A stretch of DNA of 64,000 bases, from contig NZ_CP082944.1 of NCBI RefSeq assembly GCF_019933155.2, positions 746,001-810,000 on the forward strand, written 5' to 3'. A program made the translations under genes and the position numbers. Below are positions 17,151 through 25,631 of the stretch, one piece after another (position 1 is the first letter of the stretch; each line of letters opens with the position of its first letter). Under the pieces are notes generated by a model. The model saw nothing but the letters and a program-made list of their open reading frames with translations. It had not been told where the DNA came from and did not search any database. The DNA comes from Metabacillus dongyingensis. Lineage in GTDB: Bacteria > Bacillota > Bacilli > Bacillales > Bacillaceae.

Positions 17151-19073
17151 TTGGGAAAAGGCGTTAAGTTAACCGCTTTAATAACTTCACTTTGTGTAGC
17201 AGGAAGTGTATTTATCCCGAATGTTCAGGCGGAAGCTGCACCGCAGAAGCAGCAGCTGGAGGAACTGAAGCTGAAGGAAGCGGGGTATGCATCATTCCGC
17301 CATAATCGGTCCGGCGGAAAAGCGATGTTTAAAATGGAGAGCTATATCAGCAAACTTCCAAAGAATATGAAGAAGAGGCTTGAGCAGACAAGTTCAAAAA
17401 ACTCGCTGTATGTCGTGCAGTTAAGAGGTCCAGTAACAGAAGCAGACCGATTATTGATTACAGGTACAGGTGCAGAAATCATTGAGTATGTACCTGATTA
17501 TGCATTTGTGGTGAAGGCGGATAAAAAAGCGGTTCATTCTTTAAAAAAGGGAAAGGATACTGCGTCTGTCAAGGCTTACCTGCCATTATATAAGTTAGAT
17601 CCAGCTCTATTTGAATCAGGATACAGCAAGCTCTTTGATGTTGAGTTAAAAGACGTCAGCAAATCGAAGAAAAAATTGGTAAAGAAAAATCTTACAGAAC
17701 TTATTGAATATGCCACTCAGGAAAATACTCTTTTTATAGCCAAAGAAAATACGTTTCAGCTTAACAACGATGCGGCAGCCGGTATAACGAAGGTCAATAC
17801 AACAAGCAGCGCTTATGGACTTTCAGGCGCAGGCCAGACAGTTGCGGTTGCAGATACCGGCCTTGATACAGGCAGAAACGATGCTTCTATGCATGAAGCA
17901 TTCCAAGGCGGAAAGATTAAAGCACTATACGCATTAGGACGGACGAACAATTCCAGTGATCCTAACGGCCATGGAACACATGTAGCAGGATCTGTGCTTG
18001 GGGACGCTCAATTCAAAGGAATGGCTCCTAAAGCTGGACTCGTTTTTCAGTCGATTATGGATGCGGGCGGTGGCCTCGGAGGATTGCCGAGCAGCCTTAA
18101 CACACTTTTCTCACAGGCCTACAGCGCTGGGGCAAGAATCCATACGAATTCTTGGGGCGCTCCTGCAGCCGGTGCGTATACATTAGAATCAAAACAAGTA
18201 GACGAATATGTCTACAATAACGATGATATGACTGTGCTGTTTGCAGCAGGCAATGATGGGCCGAGTGCCAAAACACTGAGCACACCAGGCACAGCTAAAA
18301 ATGCGATCACAGTCGGTGCTTCTGAAAATAACCGTCCGTCATTTGGATCGTACGCGGATAATATCAGCCAAATCGCTGCTTTCTCATCTAGAGGGCTTAC
18401 TTCAGATGGAAGGGTGAAGCCTGATATCGTTGCACCTGGAACATTTATTTTATCCACCCGTTCTTCGCTCGCGCCAGATTCATCTTTCTGGGCGAATTAT
18501 AACAGTAAATATGCTTATATGGGCGGAACATCAATGGCCACTCCGCTTGTAGCGGGAAATGTTGCTCTGTTGCGCGAGCACTTTATTAAAAATAAGGGAA
18601 TTACTCCAAAGCCTTCCCTTATTAAAGCGGTTCTGATTGCTGGTGCACAGGACCTTGGACTTGGCTATCCAAGCGGAAATCAGGGATGGGGCAGAGTCTC
18701 TCTGGACAAATCAGTCAATGCTGCTTTTACAAACGAAGCAAAAGCACTCAGAACAAATGAAAAAGCAGCTTATTCGTTTCATGCTGCAAGCGGCAAACCG
18801 CTGAGAATTGCTCTGGCATGGACAGATTATCCTGGAAACCCATCAGCATCTGTTTCATTAGTCAATGATTTAGATCTTGTCATTAAATCACCTGGCGGAA
18901 AAACTTACACAGGAAACGATTTTATTTCTCCTTACAATAATCAGTGGGATGGAAGAAATAATGTAGAAACGGTTATTCTGCCAAATGCGGAAGCCGGGAC
19001 TTATACGATTGAAGTGCAGGCATACAATGTTCCGTCAGGCACTCAGGATTTCTCTTTTGCAGTTGTACAATAG
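17151..19073 (+). CDS. KP-43-type extracellular subtilisin (S8 peptidase) precursor
   Basis: Secreted serine protease of 640 residues. Order: signal peptide (1-27, ending VQAEA), long propeptide, mature enzyme probably from residue 206 (NDAAAGITKV), catalytic Asp235 in VAVADTGLDTG, His274 in NGHGTHVAGS, Ser461 in GGTSMATPLVAG, and a C-terminal beta-barrel (about 525-640) with NDLDLVIKSPGGKTY and GTYTIEVQAYNVPSGTQDF. Precursor length and domain plan match the oxidant-stable alkaline protease KP-43 family. Start is TTG 17151, ten bases after GGGGGAG; no ATG fits. Likely a nutritional protease; it is monocistronic. Confidence 0.92.
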   Translation: MGKGVKLTALITSLCVAGSVFIPNVQAEAAPQKQQLEELKLKEAGYASFRHNRSGGKAMFKMESYISKLPKNMKKRLEQTSSKNSLYVVQLRGPVTEADRLLITGTGAEIIEYVPDYAFVVKADKKAVHSLKKGKDTASVKAYLPLYKLDPALFESGYSKLFDVELKDVSKSKKKLVKKNLTELIEYATQENTLFIAKENTFQLNNDAAAGITKVNTTSSAYGLSGAGQTVAVADTGLDTGRNDASMHEAFQGGKIKALYALGRTNNSSDPNGHGTHVAGSVLGDAQFKGMAPKAGLVFQSIMDAGGGLGGLPSSLNTLFSQAYSAGARIHTNSWGAPAAGAYTLESKQVDEYVYNNDDMTVLFAAGNDGPSAKTLSTPGTAKNAITVGASENNRPSFGSYADNISQIAAFSSRGLTSDGRVKPDIVAPGTFILSTRSSLAPDSSFWANYNSKYAYMGGTSMATPLVAGNVALLREHFIKNKGITPKPSLIKAVLIAGAQDLGLGYPSGNQGWGRVSLDKSVNAAFTNEAKALRTNEKAAYSFHAASGKPLRIALAWTDYPGNPSASVSLVNDLDLVIKSPGGKTYTGNDFISPYNNQWDGRNNVETVILPNAEAGTYTIEVQAYNVPSGTQDFSFAVVQ

Positions 19074-19082
19074 AACAGATAA

Positions 19083-19117
19083 AAGGAGCGGCTTCATGCA
19101 GAAGCGGCTCCTTTTTT
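19083..19117 (+). terminator. Terminator after the subtilisin gene
   Basis: GGAGCGGCTTC / GAAGCGGCTCC stem and six Ts. Confidence 0.9.
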
Positions 19118-19347
19118 GATGACATCATATCCATTAATGATTGTATGTTTTAAACGGCTAAATTTTTTCAGATTGATTTTATTGCAATAAGAGATTGACA
19201 GATAAGGAAATAAAGAATATAATTACTTTGAATTCAAGATATTTTAATTAAAAGTAATTTCCCTGCAAGGTCTGCATATAAATTAAAGAGTAAATTTTTT
19301 TAAGAATATATCTCGAATTAAAAATAATTGAAAGAAGGATGATCAGG

Positions 19348-19749
19348 ATGTTATTAGATTTAGGACTTTTACTTATTCGTTTAGTGATTGGACTTTCGTT
19401 CATGGCTCATGGAGCACAAAAACTGTTTGGTTCATTTGGAGGTCACGGCATTAAAGGCACAGGGGGTTTCTTTGAATCAATTGGAATTAAACCTGGAGTT
19501 GCAATGGCGGTACTTGCCGGCCTTGCTGAGTTTGCCGGCGGAGCATTTTTTGCAGCAGGATTCCTTACCCCGCTTGCAGGAGCTGCATTAGCTGGCACAA
19601 TGCTTATTGCGATTGTTAAAGTTCATGGACCAAACGGCTTCTGGGCTGCTCAAAATGGCTATGAATTCAACCTGACTTTGCTTGCTGTTGCAATTGGTGT
19701 AGCTTTAACAGGTGCAGGTGCTTATTCACTTGATGCATTATTCTTCTAA
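19348..19749 (+). CDS. DoxX-family membrane protein
   Basis: Membrane protein of about 133 residues with four hydrophobic segments. The DoxX signature is visible: LLIRLVIGLSFMAHGAQKLFG near the N-terminus, then GTGGFFESIG, and EFAGGAFFAAGFLTPLAG. DoxX-like proteins are linked to thiol stress or respiratory quinone reactions, but no firm reaction is known. ATG 19348 is preferred over 19339 because AAGAAGGA lies at a better distance. It is monocistronic with a strong terminator. Confidence 0.85.
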   Translation: MLLDLGLLLIRLVIGLSFMAHGAQKLFGSFGGHGIKGTGGFFESIGIKPGVAMAVLAGLAEFAGGAFFAAGFLTPLAGAALAGTMLIAIVKVHGPNGFWAAQNGYEFNLTLLAVAIGVALTGAGAYSLDALFF

Positions 19750-19818
19750 AAATAACAAAAGGAACTCAGTGCTTTATCAGTTCTGTACAGAGTGAAAAAC
19801 AGTATATCGCAATGCAGG

Positions 19819-19857
19819 TTGCCCGCCATCTAGCAGTTTAAATGGCGGGCTTTTTCG
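19819..19857 (+). terminator. Terminator after doxX-like gene
   Basis: GCCCGCCAT / ATGGCGGGC stem followed by TTTTT. Confidence 0.9.
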
Positions 19858-20027
19858 TTTATATATTTGAGGCAGGTAATTGGACATTTATGCTAATATG
19901 GAAATATAAGTTATTCCATTAAAAAGATTACGGAATAAGGAGATAGCGAAACAAGCATCAAAATACTGAAAAAGTCATGTGGTGAAAGGAAAATAAATAA
20001 TTACATAAGAAAAGGAGACATCTTATA

Positions 20028-20321
20028 ATGACAACTTCACAAAAAAATTTAAGGACTTGTAATAAAGGGCACAAATATTATAAAAGCAGCGATTGTCCAA
20101 CCTGTCCGATTTGTGAGCAAGAACGTAAACCTGCTAATGGATTTCTTTCCTTGCTCTCGGCACCAGCAAGACGAGCATTGGAAAACAATGGGATCAGTTC
20201 TTTGCAGGAGCTATCAAAATGCAGTGAAAAAGAGATTTTGCAATTGCATGGTATGGGACCAGCTTCTTTGCCTAAACTTAGGACTGCTTTGAAGGAAAAT
20301 GGGTTATCATTCAGAAACTAA
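20028..20321 (+). CDS. Small zinc-ribbon protein with RNA polymerase alpha-CTD-like domain
   Basis: Protein of 97 residues. The N-terminal third is a Cys/His cluster (CNKGHKYYKSSDCPTCPICE, a zinc-ribbon pattern). The C-terminal two thirds match the helix-hairpin-helix domain of the RNA polymerase alpha subunit C-terminus: APARRALENNGISSLQELS, then LHGMGPASLPKLRTAL. Proteins of this type are annotated by similarity to the alpha-CTD; a regulatory or DNA-binding role is inference. A strong AAGGAG site precedes ATG 20028 at ten bases and a terminator follows. Confidence 0.8.
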   Translation: MTTSQKNLRTCNKGHKYYKSSDCPTCPICEQERKPANGFLSLLSAPARRALENNGISSLQELSKCSEKEILQLHGMGPASLPKLRTALKENGLSFRN

Positions 20322-20394
20322 ACACCAAGAATTAATACAGGAGTATGATTTTATTTGATTTTTTCTCAAGTAAATTATTAAAAATTATTATGAA

Positions 20395-20422
20395 TGGCTG
20401 AAATATTTTCAGCGATTTTTTT
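20395..20422 (+). terminator. Terminator after the alpha-CTD-like gene
   Basis: GCTGAAA / TTTTCAGC stem with a GATTTTTTT tail. Confidence 0.7.
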
Positions 20423-20526
20423 GTTAATTAAAAACGAACGTTTATTCTGTACCATGAAAATAACCTTCTATAACTCCGAAAAACGACAATTGTCGCCGAA
20501 GGACTGGGGAATTGCGCTCCTCGCTG

Positions 20527-21126
20527 TTAAGAAGGCCTCACTACAAATCTCAATAATAAATCGACTTTTGGCATCTGATAATTTTCATCTCCCTGAATAT
20601 TCAACGTCATTAGCCCGGAAAGAAGGGATAAATAGCATGATATCAGTTCACTAGGATTATCTTCTACAAGTTCCCCCTTCTTCTGTCCTTCAATGAATAG
20701 GGGTTCCAATATGTCGATGTAAGTCTTCATTGTATTCTCCTCAATAATCTTTTTGGCGGTTATTGGTACTTCATCTGACGTCCGAGCGTGATGCATCAGC
20801 ATGAAATAAAGCTGGGAACCTTCATTGAGTATCTCAGCGGTTAACGTTTTTATTTTATCTAATGGGGACCCAGGCAGTTGATAGATGCTCTTGATTCCGG
20901 TAATTGATTCGTCTATTGCTTGCTGAACGAGTGTAGTAAATAGTTCGTCTTTGGATTTAAAATAGCGGTAGAGAAGCCCGGCACTTATTCCAGCTTCACT
21001 AGCGATCATGCTCATTTTCGTGCCAATAATTCCTCTTCGGGCAAAGACCTTGAGGGCTGCTTCTATAATTTGTTCTTTTCGTTCATCGCGAATTTGCTGC
21101 AGCTGTTCTTCGTTTAAAGGTGCAAT
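20527..21126 (-). CDS. TetR-family regulator, apparent ATT start codon
   Basis: TetR-type repressor of about 199 residues. The helix-turn-helix begins before the first internal Met: EAALKVFARRGIIGTKMSMI, then ASEAGISAGLLYRYFKSKDEL. A start at that Met (21015) would destroy the DNA-binding domain. The frame is open upstream to ATT 21124-21126, eight bases after AGGAG, giving the family-typical N-terminus IAPLNEEQLQQIRDERKEQI; a stop lies just before, and there is no ATG, GTG or TTG. So ATT (or a mutated ATG) is the likely initiator. It lies 29 bp after the FAD monooxygenase gene, probably in one operon with it, controlled at 22730-22748. Confidence 0.8.
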   Translation of the reverse strand: MAPLNEEQLQQIRDERKEQIIEAALKVFARRGIIGTKMSMIASEAGISAGLLYRYFKSKDELFTTLVQQAIDESITGIKSIYQLPGSPLDKIKTLTAEILNEGSQLYFMLMHHARTSDEVPITAKKIIEENTMKTYIDILEPLFIEGQKKGELVEDNPSELISCYLSLLSGLMTLNIQGDENYQMPKVDLLLRFVVRPS

Positions 21127-21155
21127 GATGTTTCACTCCTAGATTCATTTCATTA

Positions 21156-22649
21156 TTATTGGGCATTCAAATATTCATAAGCTGTTGAGGGAAAGGTTGG
21201 TATAATCTGAAACAATTGTTCATCAAGTGTCTGACCACTTGCCATTGAGAGTTCAGAGTGCAATTCTTTACTTTCGGAAGATGTTTCTTCAGAAGCAAGA
21301 ATGGCAGCTAACATTTGCGAATTTATTATTTTATTTAGTGGTAAAAGTAAAGTATTCACCGCCCAATACAAACCATATCGTTCAAAATTACGTTTGGCAG
21401 TGGCATGTTTAATATACAATGCAAAGTATTTTTGGGCAAATTCAATCCCTTTAAGCGGTTTGCCTGCATATGTTACTCCTTGCCACGGCAGATCAGCAGC
21501 ACAATTCAACCACCAGGCAGGTTCAACAATTTCATTCACTTTTTGGAGTATGTTGCGTTCAAAATAAGGCAAGGGATGATTCCGCTGTTCACGCAAGCAG
21601 GATTCTAACATTTCTGCTTCTATTGCAGCCATTGTAATTCCTTGGCCAAAAATCGGATCAAAATTGCAGTAAGCATCTCCTAAAACCAACAATCCGGATG
21701 GCCATCGCTCCATTTCTTCAAAGTGATGACGGACTAATTCATTTACTCTATAACCTCTAGGAGCTGTAATTGGTTCAAGCTCTTGCAGCACTTCTGCTAT
21801 TAATGGATCGGCCAGCTGGGCAACCTCTCTTTCATATTCAGCGGCATTCGTCGTTGGATAATGCCCGCCAGGACTATAAAGTACTGTTTCAGCTATGTTA
21901 TTCTCAATTATGGAAAATACCCCAGTTAAAGTCTTATTGGAGGGATCTCCAGCAATTCGAATGACATCCCACTTTACTGACAAATGAGAGGGAATCTTAT
22001 AATGGCGAGTGCTGTAACCAAGCGAGACTTTGAGGATATCAGGATTTGGTACATCAAATCCGAGGTGCTGCAGCCATTTTACCAATTTAGATGAACGGCC
22101 GCTAGTATCAATTACTAAGTCTGCCATCAGTGTTTTCTGCTGATCTAGTTGTTCTCGTTCTCGCACATGGACCCCTGTTACAACGGTTTGATCTGATGTC
22201 ATTAGCAAGCCGATTACGTCAACTTTTGTAAGAAATTGAACATTTGAAATCCCTTTTACTTGCTGACGACATACCCACTCAAGCAGAGCTCTGCTGAATG
22301 TTGCATCATTTTCTGTGTTGGGCATTACAAGGGATCCATATTGATTGGTCTGGTGAATCATTTTATTTTGTGTGGATGGAGCGCCGCAAGTCAGTAATTC
22401 ATCATTAAATCCAGTGAAGAATCGTTCCATTATCATTTTACCTCGAGGTGTAAATCGATGTGGGTGAAAAGCTTGAGGAGTGCCTGCGCGAATATCGGGT
22501 TTTACAGGCAGATCATCTTTTTCTATGATAAGCACTTCTGCATAATAATCAGAAAGTACTCTTGAAGAGAGTAATCCAGCCATTCCTCCACCAATTACAA
22601 TCGCTCTTTCCCACTTGCCTTTTTTTAATGTTTCCCCTGTTTTGATCAT
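21156..22649 (-). CDS. FAD-dependent monooxygenase/oxidoreductase
   Basis: Flavoprotein of about 497 residues. The FAD-binding Rossmann motif is AIVIGGGMAGLLSSRVLSD near residues 16-34, with the strand-2 acidic end LIIEKDD. The second FAD motif GLLVLGDAYCNFDPIFGQGI occurs near 320-340, as in p-hydroxybenzoate-hydroxylase-type enzymes. An RxGxPQAFHPH stretch resembles geranylgeranyl-reductase or halogenase relatives. ATG 22649 follows GGGGGCG, better than the upstream ATG 22676. The substrate is unknown; a partner TetR gene suggests induction by a small hydrophobic compound. Confidence 0.82.
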   Translation of the reverse strand: MIKTGETLKKGKWERAIVIGGGMAGLLSSRVLSDYYAEVLIIEKDDLPVKPDIRAGTPQAFHPHRFTPRGKMIMERFFTGFNDELLTCGAPSTQNKMIHQTNQYGSLVMPNTENDATFSRALLEWVCRQQVKGISNVQFLTKVDVIGLLMTSDQTVVTGVHVREREQLDQQKTLMADLVIDTSGRSSKLVKWLQHLGFDVPNPDILKVSLGYSTRHYKIPSHLSVKWDVIRIAGDPSNKTLTGVFSIIENNIAETVLYSPGGHYPTTNAAEYEREVAQLADPLIAEVLQELEPITAPRGYRVNELVRHHFEEMERWPSGLLVLGDAYCNFDPIFGQGITMAAIEAEMLESCLREQRNHPLPYFERNILQKVNEIVEPAWWLNCAADLPWQGVTYAGKPLKGIEFAQKYFALYIKHATAKRNFERYGLYWAVNTLLLPLNKIINSQMLAAILASEETSSESKELHSELSMASGQTLDEQLFQIIPTFPSTAYEYLNAQ

Positions 22650-22729
22650 CTTTATCGCCCCCATTAATATATTCATTACAAAAGCATTAATAATAAATTA
22701 GCTTGTAATGATAAATTAGCCCCGAAGAA

Positions 22730-22748
22730 TGAATGAACAGTTCATTCA
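22730..22748. promoter_or_regulatory. Perfect 19-bp palindrome, likely TetR operator
   Basis: TGAATGAAC-A-GTTCATTCA lies about 80 bp upstream of the monooxygenase start. Length and symmetry suit a TetR dimer; the regulator encoded at the end of the same operon is the obvious candidate. Confidence 0.65.
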
Positions 22749-23007
22749 ACAAAAGAATAAAATGGATTACATAAAATGTCAACAAAAATATAAACATTAA
22801 TTCAGCTCTGAAAATAAGAAAATATTTGCAGTCACAAGGAGGGCTTTGCATTTAATAAATTAGAGCACATCTCAGAAAACCAACAAATTTCACCTTGGAA
22901 TATTTTTTCAGCTTCAAATAAAAAAGAACTATAACAAAAAGAGGATTTCCAAAACAAAATTCTTTTAAAAATGAAGGTTGTTTATGTTAAGTGATTTTTG
23001 GTGTAAC
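22749..23007. other. Gene-free stretch upstream of the monooxygenase operon
   Basis: AT-rich sequence lying between the monooxygenase promoter region and the terminator of the convergent-side aldo/keto reductase gene; I see no gene or RNA in it. Confidence 0.5.
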
Positions 23008-23053
23008 GAAAAATCCCAATTCCTCAGCATTAAAATTGAGAAATTGGGATTTA
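23008..23053 (-). terminator. Terminator after the aldo/keto reductase gene
   Basis: AAATCCCAATTCCTCA / TTGAGAAATTGGGATTT, with T-rich tails on both strands; in position for the minus-strand reductase. Confidence 0.75.
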
Positions 23054-23148
23054 GGTATATCATTTTTTTTTACTAAAGGGAGCTACAAAATAATACAGCG
23101 AATCAACCAATTAGTGAATCAAGAAATACTCTATGGTTGTTCAACTGA

Positions 23149-24066
23149 TTAAGGCAGTACATTACCTGCAGCACGATAAATGCCATACCACTCCTCGCGA
23201 GTAAGACGGATATCACTTGCCTTACAGCAATCCTTTAAACGGCCTTCATTCATCGTGCCGATAACCGGCTGCATGTTTGCTGGATGTCGCAATAACCACG
23301 CGATAGCGATGGTTGAGCTGCTTACTTCATATTTGTTCGCGACTTCATCAATCTTTTGATTCAATTCAGGAAACTTGTCGTTACCCAGGAAAACTCCCTC
23401 AAAGAATCCGAATTGGAAAGGGGACCATGGCTGAATGGTAATATCGTTCAGTCTGCAATAATCAAGTATGCTGCCATCTCTGTTCACAGCAGAATCATTA
23501 ACCATGTTCACATTAAATCCATTAGAAATCATATTTGCATTGGTAATACTTAATTGAAGTTGATTAGCGACGATTGTTTGCTTCACCGACTTCTTAAGTA
23601 ATTCGATCTGCATTGGATTCTGATTGGAAACACCAAAGTGACGAACTTTTCCAGAACTTTCAAGAATATCGAAAGCTTCTGCTACTTCTTCTGGTTCTAC
23701 CAACGTATCCGGACGGTGCAGAAGCAGAATATCCAGGTAATCTGTATTCAATCTCTTTAAGCTTCGGTCAACTGATTCTAAAATATGTTCTTTTGAAAAG
23801 TCGAACATTCCTTCTCGAATACCGCACTTAGATTGCAAAACAATCTTTTCACGAATATCATCGTTCATATGGATGGCTTCAGCAAATATTTCCTCGCATG
23901 TTCCACCCCCATAAATATCAGCATGGTCGAAGAAATTTGCACCTAATTCAAGTGCTGATTGCACAAAGTGTTCAGCCTCGGCCTTTTCCAGAGAATTAAT
24001 GCGCATACAGCCCACTGAAACAACAGGCACCTCTAAAGTACTTTTTCCAAGTTTCATAGTCCTCAT
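23149..24066 (-). CDS. Aldo/keto reductase (YdhF/YcsN-like)
   Basis: TIM-barrel NADPH oxidoreductase of 305 residues. Catalytic Asp and Tyr lie in NFFDHADIYGGG near residues 44-55, Lys in IVLQSKCGIR near 80, and His in DILLLHRPD near 117. The NADP-binding end shows VIGTMNEGRLKDCCKA near 272-287. Overall it resembles E. coli YdhF and B. subtilis YcsN. Start ATG 24066 follows GGGAGG at a good distance. Monocistronic; the physiological carbonyl substrate is unknown. Confidence 0.85.
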   Translation of the reverse strand: MRTMKLGKSTLEVPVVSVGCMRINSLEKAEAEHFVQSALELGANFFDHADIYGGGTCEEIFAEAIHMNDDIREKIVLQSKCGIREGMFDFSKEHILESVDRSLKRLNTDYLDILLLHRPDTLVEPEEVAEAFDILESSGKVRHFGVSNQNPMQIELLKKSVKQTIVANQLQLSITNANMISNGFNVNMVNDSAVNRDGSILDYCRLNDITIQPWSPFQFGFFEGVFLGNDKFPELNQKIDEVANKYEVSSSTIAIAWLLRHPANMQPVIGTMNEGRLKDCCKASDIRLTREEWYGIYRAAGNVLP

Positions 24067-24425
24067 GATAGATCCTCCCTAATGTAACTGTGTAATTTCA
24101 TATAATTCGTTTGAACTTTTCTTCGGCAATGGTAGTCAATAAATTGAAAATTCGGTTATGTATCCCTTATTGATTGTGACACACTGGTAAAGCGTTTTCA
24201 AGAAATTACTCCGATGTATTCAACCTTGTCCTCCATACAGAGGGCAGTTGCTCTTTTCCATAAAAATAGTCAGACCTATATTGATATAAACCCTATTTCC
24301 CTTTTCCCTATTGTCATTAGCAAAAGAGTTCCTATTGCAATTTGCCCAGCTTACACAGCGGCGTTAAAAGAGAACCCTTATTTTATCTGTATTAATTATA
24401 AAATGAATTTAAATCTTAATAATCC
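24067..24425. other. Divergent intergenic region, no gene seen
   Basis: Holds promoter DNA for the minus-strand aldo/keto reductase and a weak cre-like GTAAAGCGTTTTCA (24187-24200). An open frame at 24214-24444 lacks a ribosome site and family features. Confidence 0.5.
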
Positions 24426-24454
24426 TTTACAAAAATTAACTTAACGATTAATAA
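24426..24454 (+). promoter_or_regulatory. Candidate promoter of the second glpP gene
   Basis: TTTACA (24426-24431), 17-bp spacer, TAATAA (24449-24454). Close to the sigma-A consensus. Confidence 0.5.
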
Positions 24455-24489
24455 AGAAATGATAAAACTAAATATCTGGAGGTGAATTA

Positions 24490-25065
24490 ATGGAGAAAAA
24501 AATCCTTGTAAAAAATAATCCTATTATAGCTGCTGTACGTGATGTCTCCTTAATTGAAAAAGCGGTTCTTTCACCTGTAGAAACGATATTTTTAATGTCC
24601 GGTGATATTTTTACAGTTGAACACTGTGTGGAGGAAAGCAGAAAAAACAACAAATCTATTTTTTTGCATGTTGATCTTATAAAAGGGATAGCCAATGACC
24701 GTGAAGGAATAAAGTATTTGTCAAAAAAAGTGAAGCCAGATGGAATTGTTTCAACAAAAAATCAGTTGATTCAAGCAGCTAAAAAAGAGGGATTACTAAC
24801 CGTCCAGCATTTATTTATGATAGATACACAAGCTTATGAAAATGGTATACGAAATATTTCTACTATAAACCCCGATGCAATTGAAATTATGCCGGGATTA
24901 ATGCCGCGAGTGATTCGAGAATTTTATGAAAAAATTGATTGCCCTATTATTACAGCGGGATTAATCAAACATCCAAATGAAATAAGAGAGGCAGTAGATG
25001 CTGGAGCACACGGAGTAGCCGTTGGAGCACCTGAGTTATGGGACCTGGACTATAAAAACTATTAG
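24490..25065 (+). CDS. GlpP-family glycerol-3-phosphate-responsive antiterminator, second paralogue
   Basis: Protein of 191 residues of the GlpP family, roughly one third identical by eye to the canonical GlpP at 37608. Shared landmarks are FLHVDLIKGIAND near residue 58, VKPDGIVSTK near 86, IEIMPGLMPRVI near 133 and PIITAGLIKHPNE near 153 (AGGF in canonical GlpP becomes TAGLI). GlpP proteins bind glycerol-3-phosphate and leader mRNA to prevent termination. GGAGGTG precedes ATG 24490. Downstream lies a long terminator leader with the same RNA motif as the glpFK and glpD leaders, then tatA and phoD, so this paralogue probably regulates them. Confidence 0.88.
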   Translation: MEKKILVKNNPIIAAVRDVSLIEKAVLSPVETIFLMSGDIFTVEHCVEESRKNNKSIFLHVDLIKGIANDREGIKYLSKKVKPDGIVSTKNQLIQAAKKEGLLTVQHLFMIDTQAYENGIRNISTINPDAIEIMPGLMPRVIREFYEKIDCPIITAGLIKHPNEIREAVDAGAHGVAVGAPELWDLDYKNY

Positions 25066-25169
25066 AATGAACTTTTTATTTAAATAAAAATGAAAAAAAC
25101 ACATAAAAAAATTCTATTTTAATAAATGAGTCTTAAGATTGAATTGTTGATAGGTAAAATCAATAATTC

Positions 25170-25197
25170 TTAACGTAAAGCTTATATAAAATTTACA
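25170..25197 (+). promoter_or_regulatory. Candidate PhoP boxes ahead of the tatA-phoD leader
   Basis: TTAACG (25170), TTATAT (25182) and TTTACA (25192) form roughly 11-bp spaced direct repeats like PhoP sites. They lie about 60 bp before the antiterminator motif. The region is AT-rich, so this is tentative. Confidence 0.3.
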
Positions 25198-25256
25198 ATG
25201 CTATGTCAAAATATCCTTATAAGCAACAACAACTGCACACTTAACATACCCCAGGG

Positions 25257-25350
25257 TGGAGTATATGGAGAAAACCCAGGTATAGTTACTAGTTCTATTA
25301 AACATATAACCGTATGTTTTATTAGGACTGACTATACTTGGGTTTTTTGT
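25257..25350 (+). promoter_or_regulatory. GlpP-type antitermination leader before tatA-phoD
   Basis: TGGAG (25257-25261), five bases, GGAGA (25267-25271), directly against a long hairpin: AAAACCCAGGTATAGT (25271-25286) pairs with ACTATACTTGGGTTTT (25331-25346) apart from one G-T pair, and the loop holds a second imperfect stem (AGTTCTATTAAACATA with TATGTTTTATTAGGACT). A T run follows. The glpFK leader (38230-38295) and glpD leader (40713-40793) have the same order of motif, adjoining stem and T run. Antitermination by a GlpP protein is inference from this match. Confidence 0.7.
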
Positions 25351-25392
25351 TGCTCAGCTTATAAAATATCAGTTTAATTAGGAGGGAAAAAC

Positions 25393-25575
25393 ATGCCTTT
25401 TGGCAACATTGGAATTCCTGGATTAATTTTAATCATCATTCTAGCCCTTATCATTTTTGGCCCCTCAAAGCTTCCTGAACTTGGAAGAGCTGCTGGAAGT
25501 ACACTGAAGGAATTTAAGAATGCAACAAAAGATCTTATGAGTACGGACAAAGAGACGAATAAGGATCAAAAATAA
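25393..25575 (+). CDS. tatA: TatA, twin-arginine translocase pore subunit
   Basis: Protein of 60 residues with an N-terminal membrane helix ([16 protein letters not shown]) and the invariant hinge [14 protein letters not shown], followed by an amphipathic helix and charged tail. This is TatA of the minimal Gram-positive TatA/TatC system. It starts at ATG 25393 after GGAGGG. It sits between a terminator leader and phoD, echoing the B. subtilis phoD-tatAd-tatCd locus with changed order. Confidence 0.95.
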   Translation: MPFGNIGIPGLILIIILALIIFGPSKLPELGRAAGSTLKEFKNATKDLMSTDKETNKDQK

Positions 25576-25631
25576 GATTATCGAAAACAAGTCTAGTAAT
25601 CTATTAGGTTCCAGGGTAGAGGTGCCGTAGT

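Noticed and set aside
20435..20448. SOS-box-like CGAACGTTTATTCT
   Set aside because: Only one half matches the Bacillus CGAAC-N4-GTTCG consensus and no SOS-type gene follows.
20394..20654. 86-codon plus-strand open frame
   Set aside because: Begins within a terminator hairpin and overlaps the 3' end of the tetR gene.
24187..24200. cre-like GTAAAGCGTTTTCA
   Set aside because: The invariant leading TG is lost and it is distant from both flanking promoters.
24214..24444. 76-codon open frame between the aldo/keto reductase and the second glpP
   Set aside because: No ribosome site, no family features, ends inside the glpP promoter.
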